NCBI GenBank assembly: GCA_025362155.1
Contig: JANYHX010000004.1
Location: 1 to 13,463 of the forward strand
Length of the DNA: 13,463 nucleotides
From: Gallionella sp.
GTDB taxonomy: Bacteria > Pseudomonadota > Gammaproteobacteria > Burkholderiales > Gallionellaceae
Direction: 5' to 3'
Shown here: one piece after another, positions 1 through 6,078 of the stretch
Layout of the letters: every line of letters begins with the position of its first letter
Numbering within the stretch: position 1 is the stretch's first letter
The notes under the pieces: model-generated
Told to the model about the DNA's origin: nothing
What the model saw: only the letters and a program-made list of their open reading frames with translations
The model's database searches: none
Position numbers and translations under genes: made by a program

Positions 1-513
1 GATGTGGTTTTCTTTAAGCAATATCCCATCGAACAAGCCAACCCGCTGATTATGTCCGCCACCCATCCGCACCGCATATTTTTGCGCCTGCCGTAACCCC
101 GGCAAGGTCTTGCGCGTATCCATGATTTTTACGTTGATGCCCGCCACGGCATCAACGTAGAGTCTGGTGTGGGTAGCCGTGCCGGAAAGTGTTTGAAGAA
201 AATTTAATGCGCTGCGCTCGGCAGTGAGTAATGCACGCGTTTGACCTTGAATCTCGCAGAGCATTTGCCCCGGGCTGATCAAGTCCCCGTCTTTTGCCCG
301 CCACTGAATCGCACAGTTTGGATCCTGCCTATGGAAGCACTCATCAAACCACTGTGTGCCGCATAACACACCCGGTTGGCGGGTGTGAATCTGCGCGGTT
401 GAGAGGAGTGAAGCAGGTAATAGCTGAGCGCTTAAATCACCGCTGGATATGTCCTCTTCAAGCGAGGCGGTGACATTGCGGCGGATGTGAGAGGCGAGCT
501 CAGGCTTAAGCAT
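1..513 (-). CDS. nadC: Quinolinate phosphoribosyltransferase (carboxylating), N-terminal part
   Basis: NadC converts quinolinate and PRPP to nicotinate mononucleotide, CO2 and pyrophosphate in cytoplasmic de novo NAD synthesis. The frame opens with ATG at 513 and stays open for 171 codons to the window edge. The family is usually about 280 residues, so the C-terminal 40 percent lies outside; this is an edge cut, not a broken gene. The N-terminal domain covers roughly residues 1-110 (EEDISSGDLS near 19-28, TAERSALNFLQTLSGTAT near 97-114). The start of the barrel domain carries the substrate-binding signature TRKTLPGLR (133-141), then KYAVRMGGGHNQR (145-157) and GLFDGILLKENH. The start is set by the usual NadC N-terminus; the ribosome site is weak (AGAAG upstream). 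It follows the TPR gene by 48 bases and may be cotranscribed. Identification is firm from motifs. Confidence 0.95.
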   Translation of the reverse strand, partial: MLKPELASHIRRNVTASLEEDISSGDLSAQLLPASLLSTAQIHTRQPGVLCGTQWFDECFHRQDPNCAIQWRAKDGDLISPGQMLCEIQGQTRALLTAERSALNFLQTLSGTATHTRLYVDAVAGINVKIMDTRKTLPGLRQAQKYAVRMGGGHNQRVGLFDGILLKENHI

Positions 514-515
514 GA

Positions 516-542
516 TATTCTTCTAAGATACCTGGAAGAATA
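516..542. repeat. Small inverted repeat in the nadC leader
   Basis: TATTCTTC (516-523) and GAAGAATA (535-542) are perfect 8-base arms around an 11-base loop, directly before the nadC start at 513. The lower arm includes the AGAAG that is the only candidate ribosome-binding sequence for nadC. A second small hairpin, GGCTT-GTG-AAGCC (543-555), is adjacent. Together they could act as a weak terminator after the TPR gene or could mask nadC translation. Both roles are inference, and such small repeats can occur by chance. Confidence 0.35.
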
Positions 543-561
543 GGCTTGTGAAGCCATACAA

Positions 562-987
562 TCAGTTAGCCAGCGCCGCCGTTTCCTGCAACAATTCGCG
601 CGCTTTGGCCGTCACATCATGCTCCGGATTAATCGTCAGCAATTTCTGCCAGATTTCTCGGGCTTCGCGGACATTGTCTTTGGCACGATGCAATAATAGG
701 CCCAGATTGACATAGGCATGGCCAAAACTCGGATCACGTGTGATAGCGTCGCGGAAAGCCTGTTCTGCCAGACTGATATCGTCGTTGCGCCAATACATCG
801 TGCCCAGGTCGGTACGCACGCCGGGCAAATCCGGATTGATATCCAGAGCACGCCGATAATAGAGTATGGCTTGCGCAGCATCGCCATTGTCGTAAAAAAT
901 ATTACCCAGGGAGGTCGCGGCCTCGATATCGTTACTATCTTTACTAAGACGCTCTTTAAGTTGTGCGACTGAATTTGTGGTGTTCAT
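562..987 (-). CDS. Small tetratricopeptide-repeat protein
   Basis: This is a 141-residue soluble protein built almost wholly of TPR units, at about residues 22-53, 55-87 and 89-122. Each shows the TPR pattern of small and aromatic residues (LGNIFYDNGD, LGTMYWRNDD, LGLLLHRAKD) and ends near a proline turn (INPD, RDPS, INPE). There is no signal peptide or membrane helix, so a cytoplasmic protein-protein interaction role is likely; the partner is unknown. The ATG at 987 has a good ribosome site (TTGGAG, 8 bases upstream). It lies between the CopD-type membrane gene and nadC, with 72 and 48 bases of spacing. Nothing in the sequence assigns a specific function, and TPR proteins cannot be named from repeats alone. 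Confidence 0.85.
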   Translation of the reverse strand: MNTTNSVAQLKERLSKDSNDIEAATSLGNIFYDNGDAAQAILYYRRALDINPDLPGVRTDLGTMYWRNDDISLAEQAFRDAITRDPSFGHAYVNLGLLLHRAKDNVREAREIWQKLLTINPEHDVTAKARELLQETAALAN

Positions 988-1059
988 TGATGAATCTCCA
1001 ACTGAAGTTGTAATAAATTTAATTGTGCTGTTTGCCAGTATACCAAAGTAAGTCCTCTC

Positions 1060-1509
1060 CTAGGCCATCCCAATCACCACCACGCATACCGTCAGCAGTC
1101 CCAATAATAAATTGACGGCGATCAGTCTGCGTATTTTAGCCAATATTTCCCCCGCTTCTTTCCAGCGTTGTTTGGCGACATGCAAGCTGAACGGTACATA
1201 GCAGGCAAAGTAAACGTAGCCGTAGATTATCATCATCGTCAGTCCGATAAATAACATGATATGGATGTGGCGCGCCACATGGGCGAGGCCGCCATATAAA
1301 TAAACCATATACAAACCGCTGACCATGAGTATGGAAACTGCGCCCCACACCCAGCTGAAGAAGCGGCGAAACACCGCGTCCCACAGACTCAGACGTTGCG
1401 GCGGCTCAAGCACCTCCACCGCCGCCGGCCGCAATGCCACATAGGCGAAAAACATACCGCCCACCCAGATCAGTGCGGCCAACAGATGGATTAATTTAAA
1501 TAGAACCAT
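1060..1509 (-). CDS. CopD-type four-helix integral membrane protein
   Basis: This 149-residue hydrophobic protein has four predicted membrane segments, at about 4-24, 52-73, 82-104 and 127-147. The opening FKLIHLLAALIWVGGMFFAY, with His8 in the first helix, and the histidines at 81 and 83 before helix 3 resemble the CopD/YcnJ-like domain of inner-membrane proteins. Some members take part in copper handling, and the related HemJ group acts in haem synthesis. The residues visible here do not decide between metal transport, redox or another role. The ATG at 1509 has no clear ribosome site, but the next Met would cut into helix 1, so I keep this start. It stands alone after the repeat-bearing spacer, 72 bases before the TPR gene. 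Confidence 0.75.
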   Translation of the reverse strand: MVLFKLIHLLAALIWVGGMFFAYVALRPAAVEVLEPPQRLSLWDAVFRRFFSWVWGAVSILMVSGLYMVYLYGGLAHVARHIHIMLFIGLTMMIIYGYVYFACYVPFSLHVAKQRWKEAGEILAKIRRLIAVNLLLGLLTVCVVVIGMA

Positions 1510-1579
1510 GGGTTGCGATTAATAGTTATCGGTAGGTAGTACGATACCTGAAAAATTATTCTCTGCGCTACTTGTTATC

Positions 1580-1708
1580 TATTGAGCATTCCATAATTCG
1601 CGACAACCATTCCGTTCGGGCTGAGGTATCGAAGCCTGAGGCTGGTACAAGGTTTCGCCCTTCGATACCTCAGGGTGAACGGTGTAATGAGTTATGTAAT
1701 GCTCAATA
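1580..1708. repeat. 129-base inverted-repeat (MITE/REP-like) element in the spacer after rnhB
   Basis: The outer arms TATTGAGCATT (1580-1590) and AATGCTCAATA (1698-1708) are perfect 11-base inverted repeats, and similarity continues inward for several bases. The inner arms (about 1612-1634 and 1660-1682) share CTGAGGTATCGAAG / CTTCGATACCTCAG flanked by CCGTTC / GAACGG, so nearly the whole element can fold into one imperfect hairpin. The tip contains an 11-base palindrome (1633-1643). It fills most of the 231-base gap between rnhB and the CopD-type gene, which otherwise shows no gene. There is no T-run, so a classic terminator is not supported. I read it as a dispersed repeat of REP or MITE type; a secondary role in stabilising the 3' end of the lpx transcript is inference. 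Confidence 0.7.
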
Positions 1709-1723
1709 ATGAGCGTGGGCTGG

Positions 1724-1752
1724 TCACGCAAATAGATGGCTCACGCAAATAG
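1724..1752. repeat. 12-base direct repeat covering the rnhB stop codon
   Basis: TCACGCAAATAG occurs at 1724-1735 and again at 1741-1752, with a 17-base period. On the minus strand each copy reads CTATTTGCGTGA. The upper copy encodes the last residues of RNase HII and its TGA stop. The lower copy lies just beyond the stop, as if the gene's end had been tandemly duplicated. Confidence 0.8.
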
Positions 1753-2337
1753 CGCAGGAAATAAAAGTTCGCGTACCGGTCTGAAACTTTTTCGATGCAT
1801 GACCGATACACCATGTTCGCGCAACGCAGCAAGGTGTACGGCGGTAGGATAACCTTTATGGTCGGCAAATCCATAGTGCGGGTAAGTTTCATGCAACTCC
1901 ACCATCAGCGCGTCCCTTGCGGTTTTAGCCAGGATTGAAGCGGCGGAAATAGCTGCCACTGTACTGTCACCTTTCACAATAGCCTGACTGGGAATCCCGG
2001 TTCGCGGACAATACAAGCCATCCACCAGCACTTGCTGTGGTTGAATAGTCAACGCCAGCACAGCACGGCGCATCGCCAAAAGGGAGGCTTGCAGAATATT
2101 CAGTTGGTCAATTTCGCCGACATCTGCATAAGCCACTGCCCACGCGATTGCGCGTTCGCGAATAATGATGGCCAGTCGCTCGCGTTGCTGTGCGGAAAGT
2201 ATTTTGGAATCGGCCAAGCCTGCAATGGGATAGTCCGGATCGAGAATCACCGCTGCGGCACTGACCGGTCCGGCCAGCGGACCTCGTCCGGCTTCATCTA
2301 CACCGCAGACCAGGATAGTTGAAGGAGCGATTTTCAT
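1741..2337 (-). CDS. rnhB: Ribonuclease HII
   Basis: RNase HII cuts the RNA strand of RNA-DNA hybrids and starts removal of single ribonucleotides misincorporated into DNA. At 198 residues it has the normal length for the proteobacterial enzyme. The four acidic metal ligands are visible: Asp14 and Glu15 in [14 protein letters not shown], Asp106 in VLVDG, and Asp124 in [17 protein letters not shown]. The conserved LADSK motif lies at 41-45, and the C-terminal HKGYPT and HRKSFRPV motifs are also present. The ATG at 2337 follows the lpxB stop by 15 bases. The ribosome site is poor, so translational coupling with lpxB is likely. It is the last gene of the envelope cluster, the position rnhB commonly takes after lpxB. 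The stop-codon region is duplicated just downstream. Confidence 0.97.
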   Translation of the reverse strand: MKIAPSTILVCGVDEAGRGPLAGPVSAAAVILDPDYPIAGLADSKILSAQQRERLAIIIRERAIAWAVAYADVGEIDQLNILQASLLAMRRAVLALTIQPQQVLVDGLYCPRTGIPSQAIVKGDSTVAAISAASILAKTARDALMVELHETYPHYGFADHKGYPTAVHLAALREHGVSVMHRKSFRPVRELLFPALFA

Positions 2338-2352
2338 TTTTATCAGCCGAAT

Positions 2353-3504
2353 TTATGGAGCGGGCAGGTACGGCAGGATAGCCGCAGCCGCCTTTTGCGC
2401 AGTGTTCTGGCGCAAAGTTTGATGCAGTGTATCGAAAGCTTCTTCAAGTTGCGCGACGGCTTCCTTGTGATTGATCAGGTTGAGCAAAGCCTGGGCAAGA
2501 TTTTCCGGCGTCGCATCTTCCTGTAATAATTCCGGCACGACGAAGCGTCCGCACAAAATGTTGGGCAAGCCGTAATAGGGCTGATAACTTTTACGCTTCA
2601 TCAACCACCAGGACAACGCGGGCATACGATAGGTGATTACCATCGGACGCTTGAGTAGCGCTGCTTCCAGCGTGGCCGTTCCTGATGCAACCAACACACC
2701 ATCAGCCGCAATCATGGCATCCTGCGCATGCCCGAACAACATGGTGATCGGCAATTCCAGTGCATTACAATCATACAGTGCCTGCTCGAAAATACCGCGC
2801 GTTTCGCGGCTTACCAGCGGCACCAAAAAGCGTGCATCAGGCAATTGTTTCAAGATCAGCTTGGCTGTTTCGATAGAAGTATGCGCAAGATATTTAACTT
2901 CGCTCTGGCGGCTGCCGGGAAGGAAGGCGAACACCGGTGCTTTCAGCGGAATGCGCATCGCTTCGCGCATCGCGGCGCGTTTTGGTTGATCCGGCAATAT
3001 ATCCGCAAGCGGATGCCCGACATAATCCACCGGCACACCGGCTTGTTGGTAGAGCTTGGCCTCATGGGGGAATAATGCCAGCATATGTGTAACCGCCCGC
3101 TTGATTTTATGGATACGTTCACCGCGCCATGCCCAGATCGACGGGCTGACATAGTGTATGGTAGGGATACCCTTCTGCTTGAGCACCAATTCCAGATCAA
3201 GATTGAAATCAGGCGCATCTATCGCAATAAACAAATCCGGACGATGCTCCAGGAAATACGCACGAAGTTTGCGGCGGATGCCGGCAATTTCGAAATAGTG
3301 CCGCAGCACTTCCACATAGCCGCGCACCGCCAGTTTTTCCAAAGGGAACAACACCTCCATACCAGCGGATTGCATCCGTGGGCCGCCGATGCCAACAAAT
3401 TTTAAATCGGGACGGATTTTTTTTAAAGCGGCTATCAAATGGCTGCCCAGCAGATCACCCGATGCTTCGCCCGCGACAATACCTATCACAATTTTTTGCG
3501 GCAT
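2353..3504 (-). CDS. lpxB: Lipid-A-disaccharide synthase
   Basis: LpxB joins UDP-2,3-diacylglucosamine to lipid X (2,3-diacylglucosamine 1-phosphate), forming the beta-1,6 disaccharide of lipid A at the cytoplasmic face of the inner membrane. Its 383 residues match the E. coli enzyme (382). Family motifs in order are AGEASGD (11-17), AIDAPDFN (94-101), HYVSPSIWAWR (117-127), YVGHPLAD (161-168), LPGSR (195-199) and, near the C-terminus, a SGTATLEAAL nucleotide-sugar motif. It is a GT19-type, GT-B-fold glycosyltransferase. The ATG at 3504 has a modest ribosome site (ACAGG, about 10 bases upstream). Unusually for this tight cluster, a 221-base gap holding a MITE-like repeat separates it from lpxA, so its expression could depend on readthrough or on a local promoter. 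Confidence 0.97.
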   Translation of the reverse strand: MPQKIVIGIVAGEASGDLLGSHLIAALKKIRPDLKFVGIGGPRMQSAGMEVLFPLEKLAVRGYVEVLRHYFEIAGIRRKLRAYFLEHRPDLFIAIDAPDFNLDLELVLKQKGIPTIHYVSPSIWAWRGERIHKIKRAVTHMLALFPHEAKLYQQAGVPVDYVGHPLADILPDQPKRAAMREAMRIPLKAPVFAFLPGSRQSEVKYLAHTSIETAKLILKQLPDARFLVPLVSRETRGIFEQALYDCNALELPITMLFGHAQDAMIAADGVLVASGTATLEAALLKRPMVITYRMPALSWWLMKRKSYQPYYGLPNILCGRFVVPELLQEDATPENLAQALLNLINHKEAVAQLEEAFDTLHQTLRQNTAQKAAAAILPYLPAP

Positions 3505-3564
3505 GAAAAATTAACCTGTTTTAAAAAGACCTCTATACAACGTAGCGAGCGCAGGTTAGACGAG

Positions 3565-3626
3565 AAAAAAAGTGGTGAGAAACCGGAATGTATGTGTTGA
3601 TACATGAGGATTTCGAACCACTTTTT
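3565..3626 (-). terminator. Long hairpin with T-run, possible attenuator ahead of lpxB
   Basis: In the minus-strand RNA, a 10-base stem (AAAAAGTGGT with ACCACTTTTT) is followed by a 2x2 internal loop, a second 6-base helix (GAAATC with GGTTTC, one U-G wobble), a 3x3 internal loop and a 6-base ATGTAT/ATACAT helix closed by a 6-base loop. The stem exits into a run of seven Ts (complement of 3565-3571). The opposite strand has a C-A mismatch where this strand has the U-G pair, so the structure is better in the direction of lpx transcription. The shape fits an intrinsic terminator within the MITE-like element. Partial termination before lpxB is inference. Confidence 0.45.
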
Positions 3627-3654
3627 GACGAAGTATAACCAAGCGTATAACCAA

Positions 3655-3687
3655 CGACTTAGTTGTCGTAGTGTGACAACTAAGTCG
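3655..3687. repeat. Perfect 13-base inverted repeat within the MITE-like element
   Basis: CGACTTAGTTGTC (3655-3667) and GACAACTAAGTCG (3675-3687) are perfect inverted arms around the 7-base loop GTAGTGT. No T-run follows on either side, so it is a stable hairpin but not a terminator by itself. Strong internal hairpins like this are common in non-autonomous mobile elements. Confidence 0.85.
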
Positions 3688-3725
3688 GATGGCTAGTTGT
3701 TTCATCAGTAGTCGTACAGAGGTCT

Positions 3726-4496
3726 TTATCGAATAATGCCGCGCGATGTGGCGGCAAGAAAATCTACCAGCAGCTGTAACTCGGCATGCGCCTGCAACTG
3801 AGACTGAATCGCAGCTTTGGCATCTTCCAGACTGAGGCCGGATTTATAGAGCGTTTTGTAAGCGCGTTTAATAGCCATAATCGCCGCGCTGGAGAATCCG
3901 CGCCGCTTTAAGCCTTCCGAATTTATGCCATGCGGCACAGAGGGATTGCCGGAAGCCAGAACATAGGGAGGTAAATCCTGTAACAGTACCGTGCTCACGC
4001 CGGTGATCACATGCGCGCCAACTTTTACAAATTGATGCACGCCGGTGAAGCCGCCCAATATGGCATGGTCACCTATCGTCACATGGCCGGCCAGTTGCGT
4101 ACAATTGGCGAGTATGGTGTGATCGCCCACCTGGCAATCATGCGCCACGTGCACATAAGCCATGATCCAGTTGTGATTGCCAAGACGCGTGACTCCGACA
4201 TCCTGCACCGTACCAATATTGAATGTACAACATTCGCGGATGGTATTGTGATCGCCTATTTCCAGCCGGGTGGGCTCGTTCGTATATTTTTTGTCCTGCG
4301 GAATTTCGCCCAGCGAACAAAATTGAAAAATGCGATTGTGCTGACCGATTCGCGTATGACCGTTAATCACCACATGCGGGCCGATCACCGTGCCCGCACC
4401 GATTTCAACGTGTTCGCCTATGATCGAATAGGCGCCCACTTCGACATCAGCGGCCAGTTGGGCATTTGGGTGAATGATAGCGGTGGAATGGCGCAT
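3726..4496 (-). CDS. lpxA: UDP-N-acetylglucosamine acyltransferase
   Basis: LpxA transfers a 3-hydroxyacyl chain from acyl carrier protein to the 3-OH of UDP-GlcNAc, the first step of lipid A synthesis, as a cytoplasmic trimer. At 256 residues it is close to E. coli LpxA (262). Hexapeptide repeats of the left-handed beta-helix ([25 protein letters not shown]) run to about residue 180, followed by a helical C-terminus ending SRGIIR, as in E. coli. The catalytic base corresponds to His119 in VHVAHDC; Lys70 (E. coli Lys76) and His154 in GVHQF are present. The acyl-length ruler position (E. coli Gly173) holds Val167, suggesting a chain shorter than C14. Its ATG lies one base after the fabZ stop, with no good ribosome site, so coupled translation is likely. 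Confidence 0.97.
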   Translation of the reverse strand: MRHSTAIIHPNAQLAADVEVGAYSIIGEHVEIGAGTVIGPHVVINGHTRIGQHNRIFQFCSLGEIPQDKKYTNEPTRLEIGDHNTIRECCTFNIGTVQDVGVTRLGNHNWIMAYVHVAHDCQVGDHTILANCTQLAGHVTIGDHAILGGFTGVHQFVKVGAHVITGVSTVLLQDLPPYVLASGNPSVPHGINSEGLKRRGFSSAAIMAIKRAYKTLYKSGLSLEDAKAAIQSQLQAHAELQLLVDFLAATSRGIIR

Positions 4497-4497
4497 T

Positions 4498-4986
4498 TCA
4501 AGGAACCGATCCTTCGCCCTTCGATATCTCAGGAGTGCTCAGGACAGATTTTACCGTACACATCAATTGCGCTTCAGCCACCAGCTGGTTGTCCACTTCA
4601 GCGGTCGCGCTGAATTTGAACAAGCCGCGCATACTGCGCACCAGCGTCGCCTTGATAATCAATTGATCGCCCGGACCCACCGGCTGTCTAAAACGCGCCC
4701 CGTCGATTCCGGCAAAGTAATACACCGATTTTCCATCGGCTTTTGCACCCATGGATTTGAATGACAACAGCGCAGCAGCCTGTGCCATCGCTTCGATAAT
4801 CAGCACGCCCGGCATCACCGGATGGTGGGGATAGTGCCCCGGAAAAAACGGTTCGTTGATGGTCACGTTTTTTAGTGCCACAATGCTTTTGTCCGGCTCC
4901 ATAGACAGCACGCGGTCTATCAACAGAAACGGATAGCGGTGCGGCAGGAGTTCGATAATTTCGTTTATGTCCATTTGTATACTCAT
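4498..4986 (-). CDS. fabZ: 3-hydroxyacyl-[acyl-carrier-protein] dehydratase
   Basis: FabZ dehydrates 3-hydroxyacyl-ACP to trans-2-enoyl-ACP in fatty-acid elongation, and so competes with LpxA and LpxD for 3-hydroxyacyl-ACP. This explains its place between them. It is a single hotdog domain. The N-terminus [20 protein letters not shown] is typical, the catalytic His51 lies in [14 protein letters not shown] and Glu65 in IIEAMAQ. The start at 4986 has a good AAGGA site. The usual protein ends soon after the LMC motif (141-143; E. coli is 151 residues); here about 12-15 further residues follow. Residues 152-158 of this tail are encoded by a copy of a repeat also found after rnhB, so the tail looks like repeat-derived coding sequence, unlikely to be catalytic. 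Confidence 0.96.
   Translation of the reverse strand: MSIQMDINEIIELLPHRYPFLLIDRVLSMEPDKSIVALKNVTINEPFFPGHYPHHPVMPGVLIIEAMAQAAALLSFKSMGAKADGKSVYYFAGIDGARFRQPVGPGDQLIIKATLVRSMRGLFKFSATAEVDNQLVAEAQLMCTVKSVLSTPEISKGEGSVP
4513..4533. repeat. REP-like repeat copy inside the 3' end of fabZ
   Basis: These 21 bases match 1654-1674, one arm of the inverted-repeat element after rnhB, at 20 of 21 positions; the shared core is TTCGCCCTTCGATA-CTCAGG with one difference. Similarity fades beyond these limits. The copy encodes FabZ residues 152-158 (PEISKGE) and lies 17-37 bases upstream of the lpxA start, so it also forms part of the lpxA leader. Confidence 0.75.
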
Positions 4987-4999
4987 AAAACTTTCCTTT

Positions 5000-5030
5000 T
5001 AACGGTTCCCTGGGTTAACGGTTCCCTGGC
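5000..5030. repeat. Tandem duplication of the lpxD 3' end
   Basis: AACGGTTCCCTGG is present at 5001-5013 and 5017-5029, a 16-base period. On the minus strand each copy reads CCAGGGAACCGTTAA. The upper copy encodes the last LpxD residues (PGNR) and the TAA stop; the lower copy repeats the same end, including a TAA, within the 28-base lpxD-fabZ spacer. It ends just before the fabZ ribosome site. Confidence 0.85.
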
Positions 5031-6064
5031 GCTGTCCGTTTTAATAATTCCAACTCCTGCTCCAATTTTTTGATGCGCTGTACCAGTTCGTCCAGATGGC
5101 GTAAATGCACCGTATTCTTGCGCCACTCTTCACTCTTGGAAAAAGGGAAAATGGCGGCGTAGGAACCTGCTTTGCGAATAGACTTTCCAATCAGGGTAAA
5201 CGCGGCGATTTCCACATGATCGGCGATTTCCAGATGTCCCAGAATTCCCGCACTGCCGCCAATCAGGCAATATCGCCCAATAGTAGTACTGCCCGCGATG
5301 CCAACACACCCGGCGATGGCGGTGTGCGCGCCGATGCGCACGTTATGTGCGATTTGAATCTGGTTGTCCAGTTTTACACCATCTTCAATCACGGTGTCAT
5401 CCAATGCGCCGCGATCAATGGTGGTATTCGCACCGATCTCGACATCATTACCGATTACGACACAACCGATTTGCGGAATTTTAACCCAGTGCCCCTCATC
5501 CATTGCAATGCCGAAACCATCCGCTCCAATCACCGCACCGGAATGCGCAATCAGGTTATTACCTAACACACAATCGTGATAAATCACCACGCGCGGATAA
5601 AGACGTGCATGACTGCCGATGATCACATTTTCACCAATATAACAGCCCTCGCCAATCACGCTGGAAGCGCCTATTGTTGCGCCTGCACCAATCACTGCCA
5701 GTGCTGCGATGCTGGCGCTCGCGTCTATTTTTGCCCCTGCGCCGATGACCGCGCTGGGATGAATGCCAGGCTTGGCTTCCGGCAGAGGATTGAGTAACGC
5801 CGAAACCTTGGCAAAATACGCATAAGGATTATCTGAGACGATGCGTGGTAACGCGGTCGCATCCGCATCGGCTTCACCCAAAATAACAGCGCCGGCGCGG
5901 GTGCTGGCAAGCTGGGCGCGATATTTACTGTTGGCGAGAAAGCTGATTTGCGCAGACTGCGCAGTTTCCAGGGTGGCAACCTGAGAGATGCATGCTTCAG
6001 CATGCCCCAACACCCTGCCGCCCAGCTGCGCTGCAATCTCGGATAATCGGTAGGAAACAGTCAT
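5015..6064 (-). CDS. lpxD: UDP-3-O-(3-hydroxyacyl)glucosamine N-acyltransferase
   Basis: LpxD adds the N-linked 3-hydroxyacyl chain to UDP-3-O-acylglucosamine, the third lipid A step, as a cytoplasmic trimer. Its 349 residues compare with 341 in E. coli. An N-terminal uridine-binding domain (about 1-100, with QISFLANSKY at 39-48) precedes a left-handed beta-helix of hexapeptide repeats (about 101-295). A C-terminal helical, coiled-coil-like tail rich in Leu, Lys and Glu (about 322-343) follows. The catalytic His240 lies in QIQIAHNVRIG and the conserved HSGAVIGADGFG motif is at 174-185. The ATG at 6064 is 14 bases after the skp stop with a weak ribosome site, so coupling is likely. The 3' end is tandemly duplicated just past the stop, without altering the frame. 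Confidence 0.97.
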   Translation of the reverse strand: MTVSYRLSEIAAQLGGRVLGHAEACISQVATLETAQSAQISFLANSKYRAQLASTRAGAVILGEADADATALPRIVSDNPYAYFAKVSALLNPLPEAKPGIHPSAVIGAGAKIDASASIAALAVIGAGATIGASSVIGEGCYIGENVIIGSHARLYPRVVIYHDCVLGNNLIAHSGAVIGADGFGIAMDEGHWVKIPQIGCVVIGNDVEIGANTTIDRGALDDTVIEDGVKLDNQIQIAHNVRIGAHTAIAGCVGIAGSTTIGRYCLIGGSAGILGHLEIADHVEIAAFTLIGKSIRKAGSYAAIFPFSKSEEWRKNTVHLRHLDELVQRIKKLEQELELLKRTAPGNR

Positions 6065-6078
6065 GCGCGCAATGCCAC

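Larger units (their letters stand above)
3525..3727. mobile_element. MITE-like element between lpxA and lpxB
   Basis: This non-coding element of about 203 bases is bounded by terminal inverted repeats. The left end AAAGACCTCTATAC (3525-3538) matches the reverse complement of the right end GTACAGAGGTCTTT (3714-3727) at 13 of 14 bases. Inside are a long imperfect hairpin (3567-3626), a two-copy GTATAACCAA direct repeat (3633-3642 and 3645-3654) and a perfect 13-base hairpin (3655-3687). No open frame of transposase size fits, so it would be a non-autonomous element moved by a transposase encoded elsewhere. TTA at 3521-3523 and 3726-3728 could be target duplications but is too short to convince. 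The right end overlaps the lpxA stop codon. I do not recognise the parent insertion sequence. Confidence 0.75.

Noticed and set aside
1..513. nadC looking truncated
   Set aside because: The frame is open to the window edge and every expected motif is present, so the missing part is simply outside the window. The same holds for frr at the right edge.
988..1059. Promoter (TATACT) before the TPR gene
   Set aside because: A -10-like TATACT is present, but no -35 element at a proper distance is convincing.
1580..1708. Rho-independent terminator for the lpx operon
   Set aside because: The hairpin is long but has no T-run on either side, and its sequence recurs in fabZ, so a dispersed repeat explains it better.
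4011..4613. A 200-codon plus-strand open frame across lpxA and the fabZ end
   Set aside because: It lies antisense to the clearly real lpxA and fabZ, matches no family I know, and crosses a gene junction; the open length follows from the base composition of the coding strand.
5105..5566. A Cys/Asn-rich plus-strand frame opposite lpxD
   Set aside because: The hexapeptide repeat of LpxD creates regular patterns on the other strand; nothing suggests a real protein.
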